DNA from: Thalassomonas viridans
Lineage (GTDB): Bacteria; Pseudomonadota; Gammaproteobacteria; Enterobacterales; Alteromonadaceae
Reading direction: 5' to 3'
DNA: 64,000 nucleotides
Assembly: GCF_000948985.2 (NCBI RefSeq)
Contig: NZ_CP059734.1
Coordinates: 930,001 to 994,000 of the forward strand
Shown one piece after another: positions 33,311 through 43,204 of the stretch. Each line of letters starts with the position of its first letter. Position 1 is the stretch's first letter. The notes beneath the pieces were generated by a model, which was not told the DNA's origin, ran no database searches, and saw only the letters and a list, made by a program, of their open reading frames with translations. Both the position numbers and the translations under genes were made by a program.

Positions 33311-33767
33311 ATGAGACAGAAGTTAGTAAAAGTTCACGCCATAGCAGCAACATCTGCCTTGCTGATGATCTCGGTATTTTTTATAAGTACGTTAATATCC
33401 GAATTATTCGGAGATGTGCAGGCTATAGCCAAGGTCAAAACCTATATTTTTTATGCAATCTGGCTACTTGTTTCTTTAAATGGCAATAACCGGTATCACA
33501 GGTTTTAAGCTCGCTCCTAATGCGAAAGCCGGCGTTATCGGTGAAAAGAAAAAAAGAATGCCTTTTATTGCACTTAACGGCATTTTAGTTCTAATACCGT
33601 CGGCATTTTACCTGAAATCATTAGCCTTATCTGGCAGTTTTGGTACAAGTTTTTATGTCGTGCAAGCCATTGAATTAATGGCAGGGTTTATCAACATATC
33701 TTTAATGTCGCTTAATTTCAGGGATGGACTAAGTATCAAGAAAAAGATGAAGTCATCTGCGATGTAA
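33311..33767 (+). pseudogene. Membrane protein gene split by a one-base insertion
   Basis: Frame 1 (33311-33508) encodes VHAIAATSALLMISVFFIS and continues to FYAIWLLVSL. The other frame (from 33480) continues with MAITGITGFKLAPN, IGEKKKRMPFIALNGILVL and SLMSLNFRDG. Joined at CTTTAAATGGC, read as CTTTAATGGC, they make one ~150-residue, four-span protein. One extra A in the AAA run accounts for the break. It is either a recent frameshift or a sequencing error. It would follow the cytochrome gene by 13 bp as part of the same operon. Confidence 0.75.
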
Positions 33768-33871
33768 TTGTTTAACTGTTAACGGATATATTTCTTCCTA
33801 TATCCGTTAACCGTCTTCTCAGGCGCAGGCTAATTTCATGAGTCCGGACTGCTATTTTCCGTTACTTTCCG

Positions 33872-34828
33872 TTATTTCCCGGTACTTGCTCCCGGCGCTT
33901 TCCAGTGAACATAAGTATCGGCCAGGCGCTGAGATACCAGGTGAGTATCGTTGGGATCCAGGTGATATAAAACACTTTCTATTTTATCTCTTTTATTCGC
34001 GGCATCGGCGGTTAATCCGGGATCAAGGGAATCAAAATAAAGGTTTAACTTGCCTATGCTTTTTGCCCCGGCATTCCACATTAACCTGGCCGAAGCCCGG
34101 TCAAGGTTAAGGTATTCCATCCAGATCTCGTCGTGGTCTTTTGGCCGGTAAGTAAAAGACTCGATAAAGTCCCTGGGATAAAGAGTTTTGATCTGCTGCC
34201 ATTCCCCCTGTTTTTGCCGGGCAATTTGTAAGCTGTGGGCGCTATGGTGGTTAACTTCCGGCAGCAGGTGATAGTCGCCATCTGCTTCGGCATTTATTGT
34301 GGTGATTTCTCGCCAGGCAGTAAAATCATACAGCTTGTCCGGAAAAACTGAAAAAAGCGTTAACAACCCGCTTGCCCGGGTAAGCACGAAAACTTCCGGC
34401 GTAAGCTCTGCGGTGATATTGCCGCATAAGGCGGTGACAACTTCCCCCGGGTTAAGCTGTTTGCCCGATGCGTTATTGCCAGGTGCGCTATTGTTTGCTG
34501 CCGGCACTGTATACCAGTTGATTTGCTCGTGATTAAAATCCTGGCAGGCTACCGCCTTCCCCGGAGGAGCCGTTTCCGCCAGCAATTGCTGTTGGCGTTT
34601 TTGCAGCTTGTAGCCATTCACCGGGCCTGCGTCCTGTTGTATCAGCAGCTGCCGGTTGCCAAAGCCGGCAATGCCTGATATTTGCTGCGGCGTTAAGTCC
34701 TGTAAATATGCCAGGCTGGAAAGGGCTTTGTCACTTTCAGCCGTTTGCGGGACCGTCAGTTCTTTGTTGCAGGCGCTCAGCGCCACTGTGTTCATTATTA
34801 AAGTGAATATAAAAAAGCGTTTATTCAT
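33872..34828 (-). CDS. Hypothetical lipoprotein downstream of the FG-GAP protein
   Basis: 318 residues. The signal peptide has lipobox ALSAC (Cys20). The mature protein has a short helical start (SSLAYLQDLTPQQISGIAG) and then a mixed beta-rich body with two Cys (VACQDF, ALCGNI) that could pair. No family recognised. It follows the 1502-residue FG-GAP protein on the same strand (94-bp gap containing an inverted repeat) and may be its accessory lipoprotein. Confidence 0.75.
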   Translation of the reverse strand: MNKRFFIFTLIMNTVALSACNKELTVPQTAESDKALSSLAYLQDLTPQQISGIAGFGNRQLLIQQDAGPVNGYKLQKRQQQLLAETAPPGKAVACQDFNHEQINWYTVPAANNSAPGNNASGKQLNPGEVVTALCGNITAELTPEVFVLTRASGLLTLFSVFPDKLYDFTAWREITTINAEADGDYHLLPEVNHHSAHSLQIARQKQGEWQQIKTLYPRDFIESFTYRPKDHDEIWMEYLNLDRASARLMWNAGAKSIGKLNLYFDSLDPGLTADAANKRDKIESVLYHLDPNDTHLVSQRLADTYVHWKAPGASTGK

Positions 34829-34870
34829 GGTTAGTTACCCTGGTTGCCAAAAAAGTTAGCGACAAGAAGC

Positions 34871-34908
34871 ATGCAGATCACACCCAAGAGTGTTAAGTGT
34901 GATCCGCA
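34871..34908. repeat. Inverted repeat between the FG-GAP gene and lipoprotein gene
   Basis: GATCACAC (34876-34883) and GTGTGATC (34897-34904), extended by ATGC and GCAT outside one mismatch. No T-run. It may attenuate transcription between the two minus-strand genes. Confidence 0.5.
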
Positions 34909-34922
34909 TCTATCATTTAAGG

Positions 34923-37900
34923 TTAATTAGGGTTGGGAATATAACGGCTGACCCCGTCAACACGGTGTACCACCCGCCAGATTTTCCCTGGTTTGCTGCG
35001 TACTTTTTGCAGCAGCTGCGCCGTTGCAATTTCGCTCGGGTGCAGATCGTTACCTGAAATCAGGTGCGGCGAAACCACGCGGTCAAAAAACTCCTGGAAA
35101 TGATCTTCGCTGGCCGGCAGGAAATAACTGCGGGCATTATATTTATCAACGGCATAGGGCAGGGTGTTGTTATTTTCATCCTGTACTTCACTGGTTACCC
35201 CGTGGTCGATATTGGCGTTGAAACTGATGGACTCATCGATATTCTGGCCTTGCTGGAAACTGCGGGTGTAGTAACCGCCGACCCCGACGCCAAAACCTCC
35301 GCCGGTAAGCTCAACTTCCAGTGCGAAGTCAACACTGGCGTCAAATTCGATTTCATAACCGTAGTAGTCGGTAATCGAAGCCGATGCCACGGATGACGTC
35401 TGCAAGAAGCCGCCGTCAGAAACGGCAATGCCGGCTTTTAGCAGCTTGTCTTTGACAAAATCGTTGGCGCTGGTGCCAAAAGAAGAGGTGCGGGCGGCGG
35501 AATAGCGTTCCGACAGTTCTTTTTGCTGGCGGGAGTCCTGTAGTAGCCATACCTGCTCCTGCCTGGGGTTAAAATATGAGTTGCCTGCGCCGAGCACTCT
35601 GTCAGGCCCGATAAAGCCGTCTAGCGAGCCTGCCATCTGGTAGCTAGGATTAATTTTGAAATTAATGCTTTCTTCCTGGGTGGCGGCATCTGAAAAGTCA
35701 AAGGCGTATCCCACCAGCTTGCCGTCGTTCGGGTTATGCAGGGAATAGCGCGACACATTCAGGGTAGAGATAAACAGGGTGCCTTCGTTATGGGGAGCCC
35801 AGAGTTCGACGGTTTTATTGCCGTTTTCATCACTCTGGTAGCAAGTGTGCAGGTAAGGGCTTTGGTTTTCCTGACATTCGCTGCCCGGCGTGCTGCCGGT
35901 AATAAAGGCTTTACGCGATACCTGCTGGCCCAGGGTATATTCTTCATTCCTGCCTGACAAAGCACCGGCTTTCAGGTTAGTGTTAATATTTAGCAGCTGA
36001 GAAAGAATGGGGGTTTTCAAACCGAAACTTAACCGCCCGGAAACCGTTGCTCCCCCGGCGTTGCTTGCTTCGGTAGATACTGTAGTGCCGGTCTCGATAA
36101 GTATTTCAACATCGGCCAGGTCAACAGAATAGCCCCAACGGCCGTTCTGGTCCCGTCCCAAGTTTTCACGCGGCACCGGCGGCGCCCCCTCGATAAAGCC
36201 TATCGGGGTTGCATCTAAGGTCACCCGGCTGTTCAGCCTTGCTTCCAGCTGGCTAAGGGGTACTTCAGAAAAGGCCACCCGGTATTTACCGTCCTGCTCC
36301 CGGTGCAGTTCAACGAACTCCCGCACCAGCAAACCGGCTTTCTGGCCGTTTTTCTCGATCAAACGGGCGTTTTCGAACACGATCGGGGCATGGTCGTTCA
36401 ACGCGGTGCGGCCGTTTAAGGTGACCGAAGTATGTCCGCGAAGCGTGCTGTCGTTGTCGTTGTAATAAGTGCCGAATTTAGGTGTCCATTTGGGAATGGC
36501 GCCGTCCGGAAAGTTATAGGTAACGCCTGCCGCAACGGGGTCGAGCGCCTGAGGCAAAGGCCAGCTGTCGGCAAACTCTTCAATTTTTATGCCCTCGTAT
36601 TCAGGTTTGCGCCAGGTGGCCCGCAATGCGCCTGAAGCATCGGATAATTTAGGATCCATCACCGCCTGGGTCAGGGTATTTTTACGCTCTGTGTGTTCCA
36701 GGTTGTCAGCGCGCCAATACATGTGTACCAGGCCGTCGGTGCCGGCATAAAAACGCGGCGGGGTGGTCGGTTCTGTACCCGAGAAGATAGTGCTGTAGTA
36801 GTAGCCGTCTCTTTCATCGGACGGGGTGGCGTCCGGCGCCAGCGGTACATGAAACACACTGGTTTTCAATTTGCCGCCGTTACGCAGGTAGGTGGCGGAA
36901 ATTAACAGCTCGCTATCTATCGCCGCTTCGCTTTGTGTGGTTTTGCCGGCATTGATTGTGCCTGTGGTGGTAACTACCTTGGAATCGAGTTTTTGGGCTT
37001 CAACCGGCAGTGTATAGCCGTAATACCAGGGGCTGCGCTGCTCGACATCATTATCGTCGACAAAAATAAGTGGGCTGGTGGCAAATATCTGCTCTTCACC
37101 CTTGCGCAGGCTGATCACCTGGGTTTTGTTTGCCGTGCCCAGGCAGTCCGGCGTAACATCGCTGGCAACCACAAACCGCTGCCGCCCGCTGCCTTCATCG
37201 GTCAGGGAAACGGTTAATGCCTGCACCTGGCAGTCGGGATTACCGTTGACCGTTTCCAGGGCGAAAGGCACGATAAAGGGCGGTTCAAAAAAGTATTCGC
37301 CAAAGGCATTTTTGGTGGAAACGGCGCTGGCGTCCGCGAACTGCTGTACCTGGTTGGAATTTTTAATCACCGTATTCGTTGTGGTATTGACGTAACGTTT
37401 TTCCGATAAAGGAAAACGGGATTCGATCAGGCGGATCAGGTTGCTATCAACTTCGGCGTAGTCAAACCTTTCCACCAGTATCTTGGAGGCACCGCCCTTG
37501 CCGTGGGATCTGAATAAATAGATGTATTGGCCGTCGCTTTCAACATCAAAGGCTTCTCCCTGGTAGGCGGCATTACATACGGGCTGTAGGTAGAAATCAA
37601 AATTATTATTCGGGTTTATTCCCCTAAAGGCCGACTGGCTTAAAAAAGTCGCCCCTTCCGGTTTGTCATTGTCGCAGCGGGGATCGCCGTTTTTGGCATA
37701 CAAAGGCAGGGTTTGTGCCGGATGCCAGCCGGATTCGTCCCTGAAAATATACTTGATGGCGTTGTCTTCACCGAAGAAAACAAACTGCTTTTCCTGGTGA
37801 GCAATGCCCTGCATATGATGGACGTTATTTAAGGTGGTTTGCGTTAACGAGGTCAGCGGGTTATACGGCGGGGTGATATAGATAAAAGCGCTTGAACCCG

Positions 37901-39431
37901 ACTCCGGGAGCAGCAGCAGATCCGGGTAGCCGTCACCGCTAAAGTCTGCGACTTTCATTTTCTTGTATGTGCTGCGGTGGCCGCTAAAATGCGAGTTTAT
38001 ACTGCCCTGGTCGTCCATGGTTTTATCGTGGATAATGCCGACAAACTGCACATCGCCGTCACTGCTTTGTACCTCGCCGCTTTCGCCGCCATTGGCCCCT
38101 GAGGTCGAGTAAAGGATATAGGGCACGCCGTTCCACAGGGCGATATCGTCGCGGTTGTCGTTATTAAAGTCGGCGATAACAATACGCTCGGGATCGTTGA
38201 GGTTAACATGCTCGTCTTTGAGTTTTACCTGATAAAATAAAGCGGTGTTTTCCCGTTTGATTTCTTTGTTACCAAACTGGTCTTCTTCCGTTCTTACCGC
38301 ATGGCTGATATACACCGTGTAATCGAAGCCGTCCAATACCAGGAAGTCGTCGCTGCCGTCGCCGTTAAAGTCGCCTATCTTGATTTTGCCCTGGCTATAA
38401 TCGACAAAGGACTCTTCCAGCTGGCTGTCGTTGCCTGTTTTGCGGTAATCGGCATCGGCATCCAGATAGATATGGCTGCGTTTAAATTCGCCGCTTTTGC
38501 CTAAACCGAACCAGACATCTATTTTGGCGTGATCGTCGTCCAGGTCGCCGGGCATACTGCTGGTGCTGTCCCAGCGCAAGATATCGCTGCGGCCGTCGCC
38601 GTTAAAGTCGCCGATGCGTATGTGTGATTTGTCGGCGGGGAACAGCCAGCCGGGCTTGTCGCTTGTGCCGTCGCTGTCGCTGCTCATGGTTAAGTCGGTG
38701 AGGCCGCCGATACTGCTGCTGCGAAGGTTCTGCGAGTCTTTGTCGCTGAAGGCGACCATGACGTTATAGGCGATGTCTTCGGCTATCTCGCCTTTTTCCC
38801 TCAGCAGGATGTCGCTTAAACCGTCGTTATTAAAATCTCCCAGCGCCAGGACGTTACCGTTATTGCCGTTGTAGGAGTTGGTTAATAATTGCGAGCGGTA
38901 AAGGCCGACCTTATCGCTGGCCTCGCTGTCGCCGTCATGGAAACTGCTATAGATTTCCGCGGAATTGAATTCATCATGGCCCCAGTGGGACGTGGTTTCC
39001 TGGCGCAGGATATCTTGCCCGCGGTCATTGAACTGGCCGAACAGCAGCCGGGTATGGTCGCCGTTAAAGGACCAGATAAAGCCATGATCTTCTTCATCGA
39101 AGATATACCGGGTAAAGTCGATTATATCGCTGCGATATAAGGATTGCTGATGGTCGGCGCCGTTTTGTTCTACCGTCGCCTGACTGACAAATATTTTCAG
39201 GGCATGGCCGTCGGAGCCTGAGTTCTGACGAATAATATCGGCAGAGCCGTTGCCGTCCATATCGGCGATAAATACGTCGCTGGCGTTAGACCAGTCGCCA
39301 TACTGGACGGCATTGAGTTCTTTATACTTCCAGGGCGTATGGGACCTGTACCTTTCCTGCGCATAGGAATAGGGGGAAAGCGTTGCCACCAGGGCAACCA
39401 CGCCACAATAGGGTAATACTTTTTTTAACAT
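34923..39431 (-). CDS. 1502-residue secreted FG-GAP/VCBS-repeat protein
   Basis: A Sec signal peptide (LPYCGVVALVATLSPYSYA) is followed by a propeller region (about 45-520) with at least seven FG-GAP-like calcium motifs: IADMDGNGSADII, GDFNNDGLSDIL, GDFNGDGRSDIL, GDFNGDGSDDFL, ADFNNDNRDDIAL, ADFSGDGYPDLLL and a degenerate GQFNDRGQDIL. The middle (about 530-1250) is unassigned. Near the C-terminus there is a Gly-rich alternating segment (LEVELTGGGFGVGVGGYYT, then a Ser/Asn strand) and a helical tail (FQEFFDRVVSPHLISG). The overall layout resembles that of the 1085-residue protein at 56289, and a pore-forming or adhesin role is possible. The upstream region has four CTGAAT repeats 10 bp apart. 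Confidence 0.82.
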   Translation of the reverse strand: MLKKVLPYCGVVALVATLSPYSYAQERYRSHTPWKYKELNAVQYGDWSNASDVFIADMDGNGSADIIRQNSGSDGHALKIFVSQATVEQNGADHQQSLYRSDIIDFTRYIFDEEDHGFIWSFNGDHTRLLFGQFNDRGQDILRQETTSHWGHDEFNSAEIYSSFHDGDSEASDKVGLYRSQLLTNSYNGNNGNVLALGDFNNDGLSDILLREKGEIAEDIAYNVMVAFSDKDSQNLRSSSIGGLTDLTMSSDSDGTSDKPGWLFPADKSHIRIGDFNGDGRSDILRWDSTSSMPGDLDDDHAKIDVWFGLGKSGEFKRSHIYLDADADYRKTGNDSQLEESFVDYSQGKIKIGDFNGDGSDDFLVLDGFDYTVYISHAVRTEEDQFGNKEIKRENTALFYQVKLKDEHVNLNDPERIVIADFNNDNRDDIALWNGVPYILYSTSGANGGESGEVQSSDGDVQFVGIIHDKTMDDQGSINSHFSGHRSTYKKMKVADFSGDGYPDLLLLPESGSSAFIYITPPYNPLTSLTQTTLNNVHHMQGIAHQEKQFVFFGEDNAIKYIFRDESGWHPAQTLPLYAKNGDPRCDNDKPEGATFLSQSAFRGINPNNNFDFYLQPVCNAAYQGEAFDVESDGQYIYLFRSHGKGGASKILVERFDYAEVDSNLIRLIESRFPLSEKRYVNTTTNTVIKNSNQVQQFADASAVSTKNAFGEYFFEPPFIVPFALETVNGNPDCQVQALTVSLTDEGSGRQRFVVASDVTPDCLGTANKTQVISLRKGEEQIFATSPLIFVDDNDVEQRSPWYYGYTLPVEAQKLDSKVVTTTGTINAGKTTQSEAAIDSELLISATYLRNGGKLKTSVFHVPLAPDATPSDERDGYYYSTIFSGTEPTTPPRFYAGTDGLVHMYWRADNLEHTERKNTLTQAVMDPKLSDASGALRATWRKPEYEGIKIEEFADSWPLPQALDPVAAGVTYNFPDGAIPKWTPKFGTYYNDNDSTLRGHTSVTLNGRTALNDHAPIVFENARLIEKNGQKAGLLVREFVELHREQDGKYRVAFSEVPLSQLEARLNSRVTLDATPIGFIEGAPPVPRENLGRDQNGRWGYSVDLADVEILIETGTTVSTEASNAGGATVSGRLSFGLKTPILSQLLNINTNLKAGALSGRNEEYTLGQQVSRKAFITGSTPGSECQENQSPYLHTCYQSDENGNKTVELWAPHNEGTLFISTLNVSRYSLHNPNDGKLVGYAFDFSDAATQEESINFKINPSYQMAGSLDGFIGPDRVLGAGNSYFNPRQEQVWLLQDSRQQKELSERYSAARTSSFGTSANDFVKDKLLKAGIAVSDGGFLQTSSVASASITDYYGYEIEFDASVDFALEVELTGGGFGVGVGGYYTRSFQQGQNIDESISFNANIDHGVTSEVQDENNNTLPYAVDKYNARSYFLPASEDHFQEFFDRVVSPHLISGNDLHPSEIATAQLLQKVRSKPGKIWRVVHRVDGVSRYIPNPN

Positions 39432-39690
39432 ACATTATCCTTCTCAACTGCTAAATTTTCTTTTATTGGCTAGCTTTTTTTTACTTGTTCTCCATATGTC
39501 AAAATCTCCCGTCGGAAACGACATAGCCTGCATTTCTTCGGGGGATAAATACCGGCATTATTTTTTATTGGTGGTTATTTCCTGGTTTGTTTCAGGAAAA
39601 TTTCACCTCAAATAAAGTTGATTGCTGCGAAAGCATCCAACTCAACAATGCGGTCAAAAATCACCCTAACATGGGATTAAGTGATTGATT

Positions 39691-39726
39691 CTGAATCGCC
39701 CTGAATTGTTCTGAATACTTCTGAAT
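39691..39726 (-). promoter_or_regulatory. Four CTGAAT repeats at exact 10-bp spacing
   Basis: CTGAAT occurs at 39691, 39701, 39711 and 39721 (ATTCAG on the minus strand), one per helical turn, about 260 bp upstream of the FG-GAP gene start at 39431. This is an array expected for a multimeric DNA-binding protein. The rest of 39432-40046 holds no gene. Confidence 0.6.
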
Positions 39727-40046
39727 GTTTTATTTTTGGTTGTAAAATTTAATGTTAATCATGGTGTTAGGTATGTGTTCGCATGGCAGTAGTTTTTCAG
39801 ATGTCCTGGGGGTAGTGGATGTTTTCAATAAGGCTATTGCCCTTGCAGGGAGGAAGAATAGTTGCCCGATAAAGCTTTTTCGGCATGAAAAAGGCTTATG
39901 TGAAGGAGAGAATTTCTTCGATAGGTATCTGTTACTGTGGTGAGGTTAGCGGTTACAGGGCAAGTGGCCGGCAGGCGAAATTTTACCTGCCGGTTATAGT
40001 CCGGCGCCATGCCCGTTAGCAGCAGAAACAAACTTCTACTGCTTTG

Positions 40047-42341
40047 CTATGCGGCAGGCATACTGAAAAGCTCGGCAAAGAAGTCAATGGATAACTGGTC
40101 CATATAAATTTTGTTCTTCTTAAGGGCGCCGTCCAGGTAAGCGGTTTTCATCTGCAAAGCATAGTGTTTGGCTTCTTCTTTTTTGTCGTTGAGCAGCAGG
40201 GATTCAACCAGCATAATACCGGCATCCAGGGTCTCCCTGGCGTCAGCCGGGTGTATTCTCATATAGCCTTCAAAGCAGGGTTTTAAGAACGTTTCTGCCT
40301 TATCAAAGGCGTTGTTGTTAAAGTGAATCAGCGCCATGGTGCGCATGGTGGTTAAAGTAAAAAAATTATCGAGACCAAAGAGTTCTTTTTGAATCGCTAA
40401 GTTCTCGGCTTGTAAAGATAATGCGTGTTGCCACTTGCCTGTCATCTGATAAAAATATGACAGGTTGTTAAGTGAATGTGAGGTATCGGCATGCTTAACG
40501 CCCAGCACCTTTTTGCGCAGAGACAGCAGTTGCTCCATGTCGTCAATGGCTTTCTGCATCAGTTTCTTGTCTTTGTTGCGTTGTCCCTGGGTAAATGTTT
40601 TGACCGCGATATTGTTTAACAGGCTCAGGGTTTCTGTGTGTTCTTCGCCCAGGTGCTTTTGTGCGACAGCCAGGTTTTCGTGAAATATTTCCCGTGCTTT
40701 TTCCGGGTTGGTATGGCCGATAATCTCACCCAGCTCGGTATAAAGCTGGATCATTTGCAAATCGCTTCTGGGCAAATACTGCGCTTTTATGCTGATTGCC
40801 TGCTCCAGGTTTTCCTGCGCTTTTTCATGTTGTCTCAGGCCAAAGCGGGAACGCCCCAGGGTAAATAACAAGCTTGCCTTGATATCCTGTTCATTGCTGT
40901 CAAAACCGGCGAGTTTTTCTTCCGCACGGTCCAGCAGGTCGACCACCTTAAGGTTTATGCCGCCTTTTCTCGGGTCGGCGGAAGCGAGAATATCGCTGAT
41001 AAAGCGGTTGATGGCGTTGCTTTTTGCCAGTTCATTTTCCGCCAGTTGCAGCGCCTGCGATTCTTTATACAAAGACCAGGAGCTGAGCACGGCAGCCGAA
41101 GCCAGGCTCAAAAATACCACGGATGAAATCGCCACCGGCCAGCGGTTGCGCTGCAGGTATTTGTTGAAAAAGTAACGCCAGTTTCCGGACACGGCCGATA
41201 GAGGATAATTGTTTTGCCAGCGCTCGATATCGCGGATAAAAGCTTCCACAGAGGTATATCTCAGCTCGGGATCAGGTTCGGTGGCTTTGCGGATCAGGGC
41301 TGCAAATTCGTGGTTTAACCGGGTTTTGAATTTTTTCGGCGTCAGGCTGCGTGCATCGGCGACCGCTTTTAAGGCATCCGCCGTTAAAAGCGGCAGGGAA
41401 TAGGGCCGGGCTGCACTCTGTTTTTGCCGCAGCAGTTCATCCAGGGAAAGCGCTTCACGGGCAAAGGGGTGATCGGCGGCGATAAGCTCGCAAAATAACA
41501 GGCCAAGGGCATAGATGTCGGAGCGGTTATCGGCCTTTTTATCCGCCAGCAGCTGCTCCGGGCTCATATAGGCGGGTGTGCCCTGGATGGCTTGGGGCGA
41601 GCTGGTATTGGTTTCTCCATCGGAGACTGAGGCTTGAGAATGTTCGGCAATGCCGAAATCTATGATTTTTGGCTCACCCCGGCCGTTTACCTGGGTGATC
41701 AAGATATTCTGGGGCTTAATGTCGCGGTGTAAAATCCCTTTCTGGTGGGCGTACTGTATTGCGTTGGCGACTTTAATAAACAGCTCTATCCGCTGGTTTA
41801 TGGACAGGCGGTTATTGTCGGCGTAGGTGATGAGATCAACGCCTTCAATCAGCTCCATAATAATGAAGGCATGGTCATCGGCGGTTGTACCTGCATCATA
41901 AATATGGGCGATATGGGGGTGTTTGAGCTGTGCGAGGATATTTTGTTCGTATTGCTGCTGCAATACATTGGAATAGGCCTGCTTTTGCCGCGAGAGCTTG
42001 ATCGCCACCTGATGTTCGAACTGCTCGTCGTCACGGCAGGCTTTATAGACAACCCCCATGCCGCCTTCGCCTATCACTTCGGTGATCAGGTAACTGCCGA
42101 TGCGGTCACCGGTATTCAATTCAAGCTGGCTGTTTAGTAACTGATGGGCGTTTTTAAGCACTATGGTGCGTAAACCCGGTTGTTCGCCTTGGGCAGCTTC
42201 GGCATCCAGCAGCCTTTTGACTTCCGACTTTACCAGTGCCGGTTCGTCCAGGGCCTCCAGCGCCGGCATTTGTTGTGCTAAAGGCAGTTCGACAAGTTGC
42301 TCGAAGTGGTGCTTGATTTTTTTCCAGTTTTCGCTATCCAT
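40047..42341 (-). CDS. Ser/Thr protein kinase with C-terminal TPR repeats
   Basis: 764 residues. The N-terminal helical segment (1-75) is followed by a PknB-type kinase domain (about 80-375): glycine loop GEGGMGVVYKA, VAIKLS (Lys), GILHRDIKPQNIL (catalytic Asp), IIDFGIAEH (DFG), GTPAYMSPEQLL (activation loop end). One membrane span follows at about 398-420 (WPVAISSVVFLSLASAAVLS). The outer half is made of TPR-like helices (ENLEQAISIKAQYL, HADTSHSLNNLSYFY, FDKAETFLKPCFEG). It lies 57 bp downstream of an ECF sigma factor gene on the same strand. This sigma/kinase pairing is known in ECF families where the kinase activates the sigma factor by phosphorylation, and the same is inferred here. Confidence 0.93.
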   Translation of the reverse strand: MDSENWKKIKHHFEQLVELPLAQQMPALEALDEPALVKSEVKRLLDAEAAQGEQPGLRTIVLKNAHQLLNSQLELNTGDRIGSYLITEVIGEGGMGVVYKACRDDEQFEHQVAIKLSRQKQAYSNVLQQQYEQNILAQLKHPHIAHIYDAGTTADDHAFIIMELIEGVDLITYADNNRLSINQRIELFIKVANAIQYAHQKGILHRDIKPQNILITQVNGRGEPKIIDFGIAEHSQASVSDGETNTSSPQAIQGTPAYMSPEQLLADKKADNRSDIYALGLLFCELIAADHPFAREALSLDELLRQKQSAARPYSLPLLTADALKAVADARSLTPKKFKTRLNHEFAALIRKATEPDPELRYTSVEAFIRDIERWQNNYPLSAVSGNWRYFFNKYLQRNRWPVAISSVVFLSLASAAVLSSWSLYKESQALQLAENELAKSNAINRFISDILASADPRKGGINLKVVDLLDRAEEKLAGFDSNEQDIKASLLFTLGRSRFGLRQHEKAQENLEQAISIKAQYLPRSDLQMIQLYTELGEIIGHTNPEKAREIFHENLAVAQKHLGEEHTETLSLLNNIAVKTFTQGQRNKDKKLMQKAIDDMEQLLSLRKKVLGVKHADTSHSLNNLSYFYQMTGKWQHALSLQAENLAIQKELFGLDNFFTLTTMRTMALIHFNNNAFDKAETFLKPCFEGYMRIHPADARETLDAGIMLVESLLLNDKKEEAKHYALQMKTAYLDGALKKNKIYMDQLSIDFFAELFSMPAA

Positions 42342-42398
42342 GTGTTTAACCTTGCTGTTTATTGTTGTTTTTGTTGCAGTGTCCGGATGGTTGGGGGA

Positions 42399-42965
42399 TC
42401 AGGGCTGGCCCCTTAGCCAGGCCTGTGCCACCCGGATTTCCCTTTCGACGGTTGATAATGAAAAGCCGGTTACGTCGGCAACTTCGGGATGGGTCAGGCC
42501 GCCAAAAATAGACAGTTCCAGCATATTGCAGGCCCGTTCATCGAATGCGGTAAGTTTGTCTAATAAGTCATTGAGGACAATCAGCTCTTCCGTTGCCTGG
42601 TGATGCGGCAGGGAGTTTTCGTCAAAGGTCATCTTGTCCTGCAAAGACATGCGTTTCTGGGCATTTTTTCGCTTGGCGTGATCCACCAGGATACGGCGCA
42701 TGGTTTTAGAGGCGATAACTATAAAATGCTTTTTGTCCTGCCAGTCGACATCAACATGCGCCAGGCGCAAAAAGACTTCATTGACCAGGGCCGTTGCCTG
42801 TAGCGTGTGGGAGGGATTTTCTCTGGCCATATACACCTGTGCCAGCCGGTGCAGCTCCTGAACGAGCAGGTTATCCAAATCAAGCTTGGCCGCCTGATTG
42901 CCATATTTCCACTGATGCAGGGTTTGTGTGAGCAGGGTAGTGACATCCTTGGTCATAAAAATCAT
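42399..42965 (-). CDS. ECF-type RNA polymerase sigma factor
   Basis: 188 residues (ATG 42956, MTKDVTT, is an alternative start). Region 2: QELHRLAQVYMARENPSHT, ATALVNEVFLRLAHVD, DKKHFIVIASKTMRRILVD. Region 4: DERACNMLELSIFGGLTHP, EVADVTGFSLSTVEREI, RVAQAWLRGQP. This matches the TIGR02999-type ECF group usually encoded beside Ser/Thr kinases; no anti-sigma gene is present. The kinase gene follows at once. The divergent 721-residue secreted protein is a plausible target, since the spacer has repeated motifs. Confidence 0.92.
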   Translation of the reverse strand: MIFMTKDVTTLLTQTLHQWKYGNQAAKLDLDNLLVQELHRLAQVYMARENPSHTLQATALVNEVFLRLAHVDVDWQDKKHFIVIASKTMRRILVDHAKRKNAQKRMSLQDKMTFDENSLPHHQATEELIVLNDLLDKLTAFDERACNMLELSIFGGLTHPEVADVTGFSLSTVEREIRVAQAWLRGQP

Positions 42966-43033
42966 CTTATGTAGAACAAAGCCTGATTATATCAGCTTCA
43001 CACGGGCTGTTGAATTGGCTGAAGCGCCTAAAA

Positions 43034-43099
43034 GCGACGAATTTTCACTAAATGGCAGAAATTTCACCGATAAGTTGCTAAAACGCGGAAATTTACCGA
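43034..43099. promoter_or_regulatory. Repeated motif in the sigma/secreted-protein spacer
   Basis: GGCAGAAATTTCACCGA (43054-43070) and CGCGGAAATTTACCGA (43084-43099) are near-identical direct repeats 30 bp apart; GCGACGAATTTTCAC (43034-43048) is a weaker third copy. They lie between the divergent ECF sigma gene and the 721-residue protein gene. Confidence 0.5.
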
Positions 43100-43204
43100 C
43101 GGAAAAACTTTTTTAAATTTTTTTCATTTTTTTTGAAGGGATTTTTCCGCTGCTTTCGCTTTTACAGATAAACCCTTTGCAAAAACTCTATATAGGAAAT
43201 ATTT

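Noticed and set aside
34923..39431. Many antisense open frames of 60-110 codons over the FG-GAP gene
   Set aside because: High GC and Asp/Gly codon bias produce long antisense frames; none has a ribosome site or family match.
39752..39943. 63-codon plus-strand frame between the FG-GAP and kinase genes
   Set aside because: No ribosome site, no similarity and no neighbour context.
43034..43099. Reading the AAATTT repeats as an ECF -35/-10 pair
   Set aside because: The repeats are 30 bp apart and alike; ECF promoters have dissimilar elements about 16 bp apart. Kept only as operator-like repeats.
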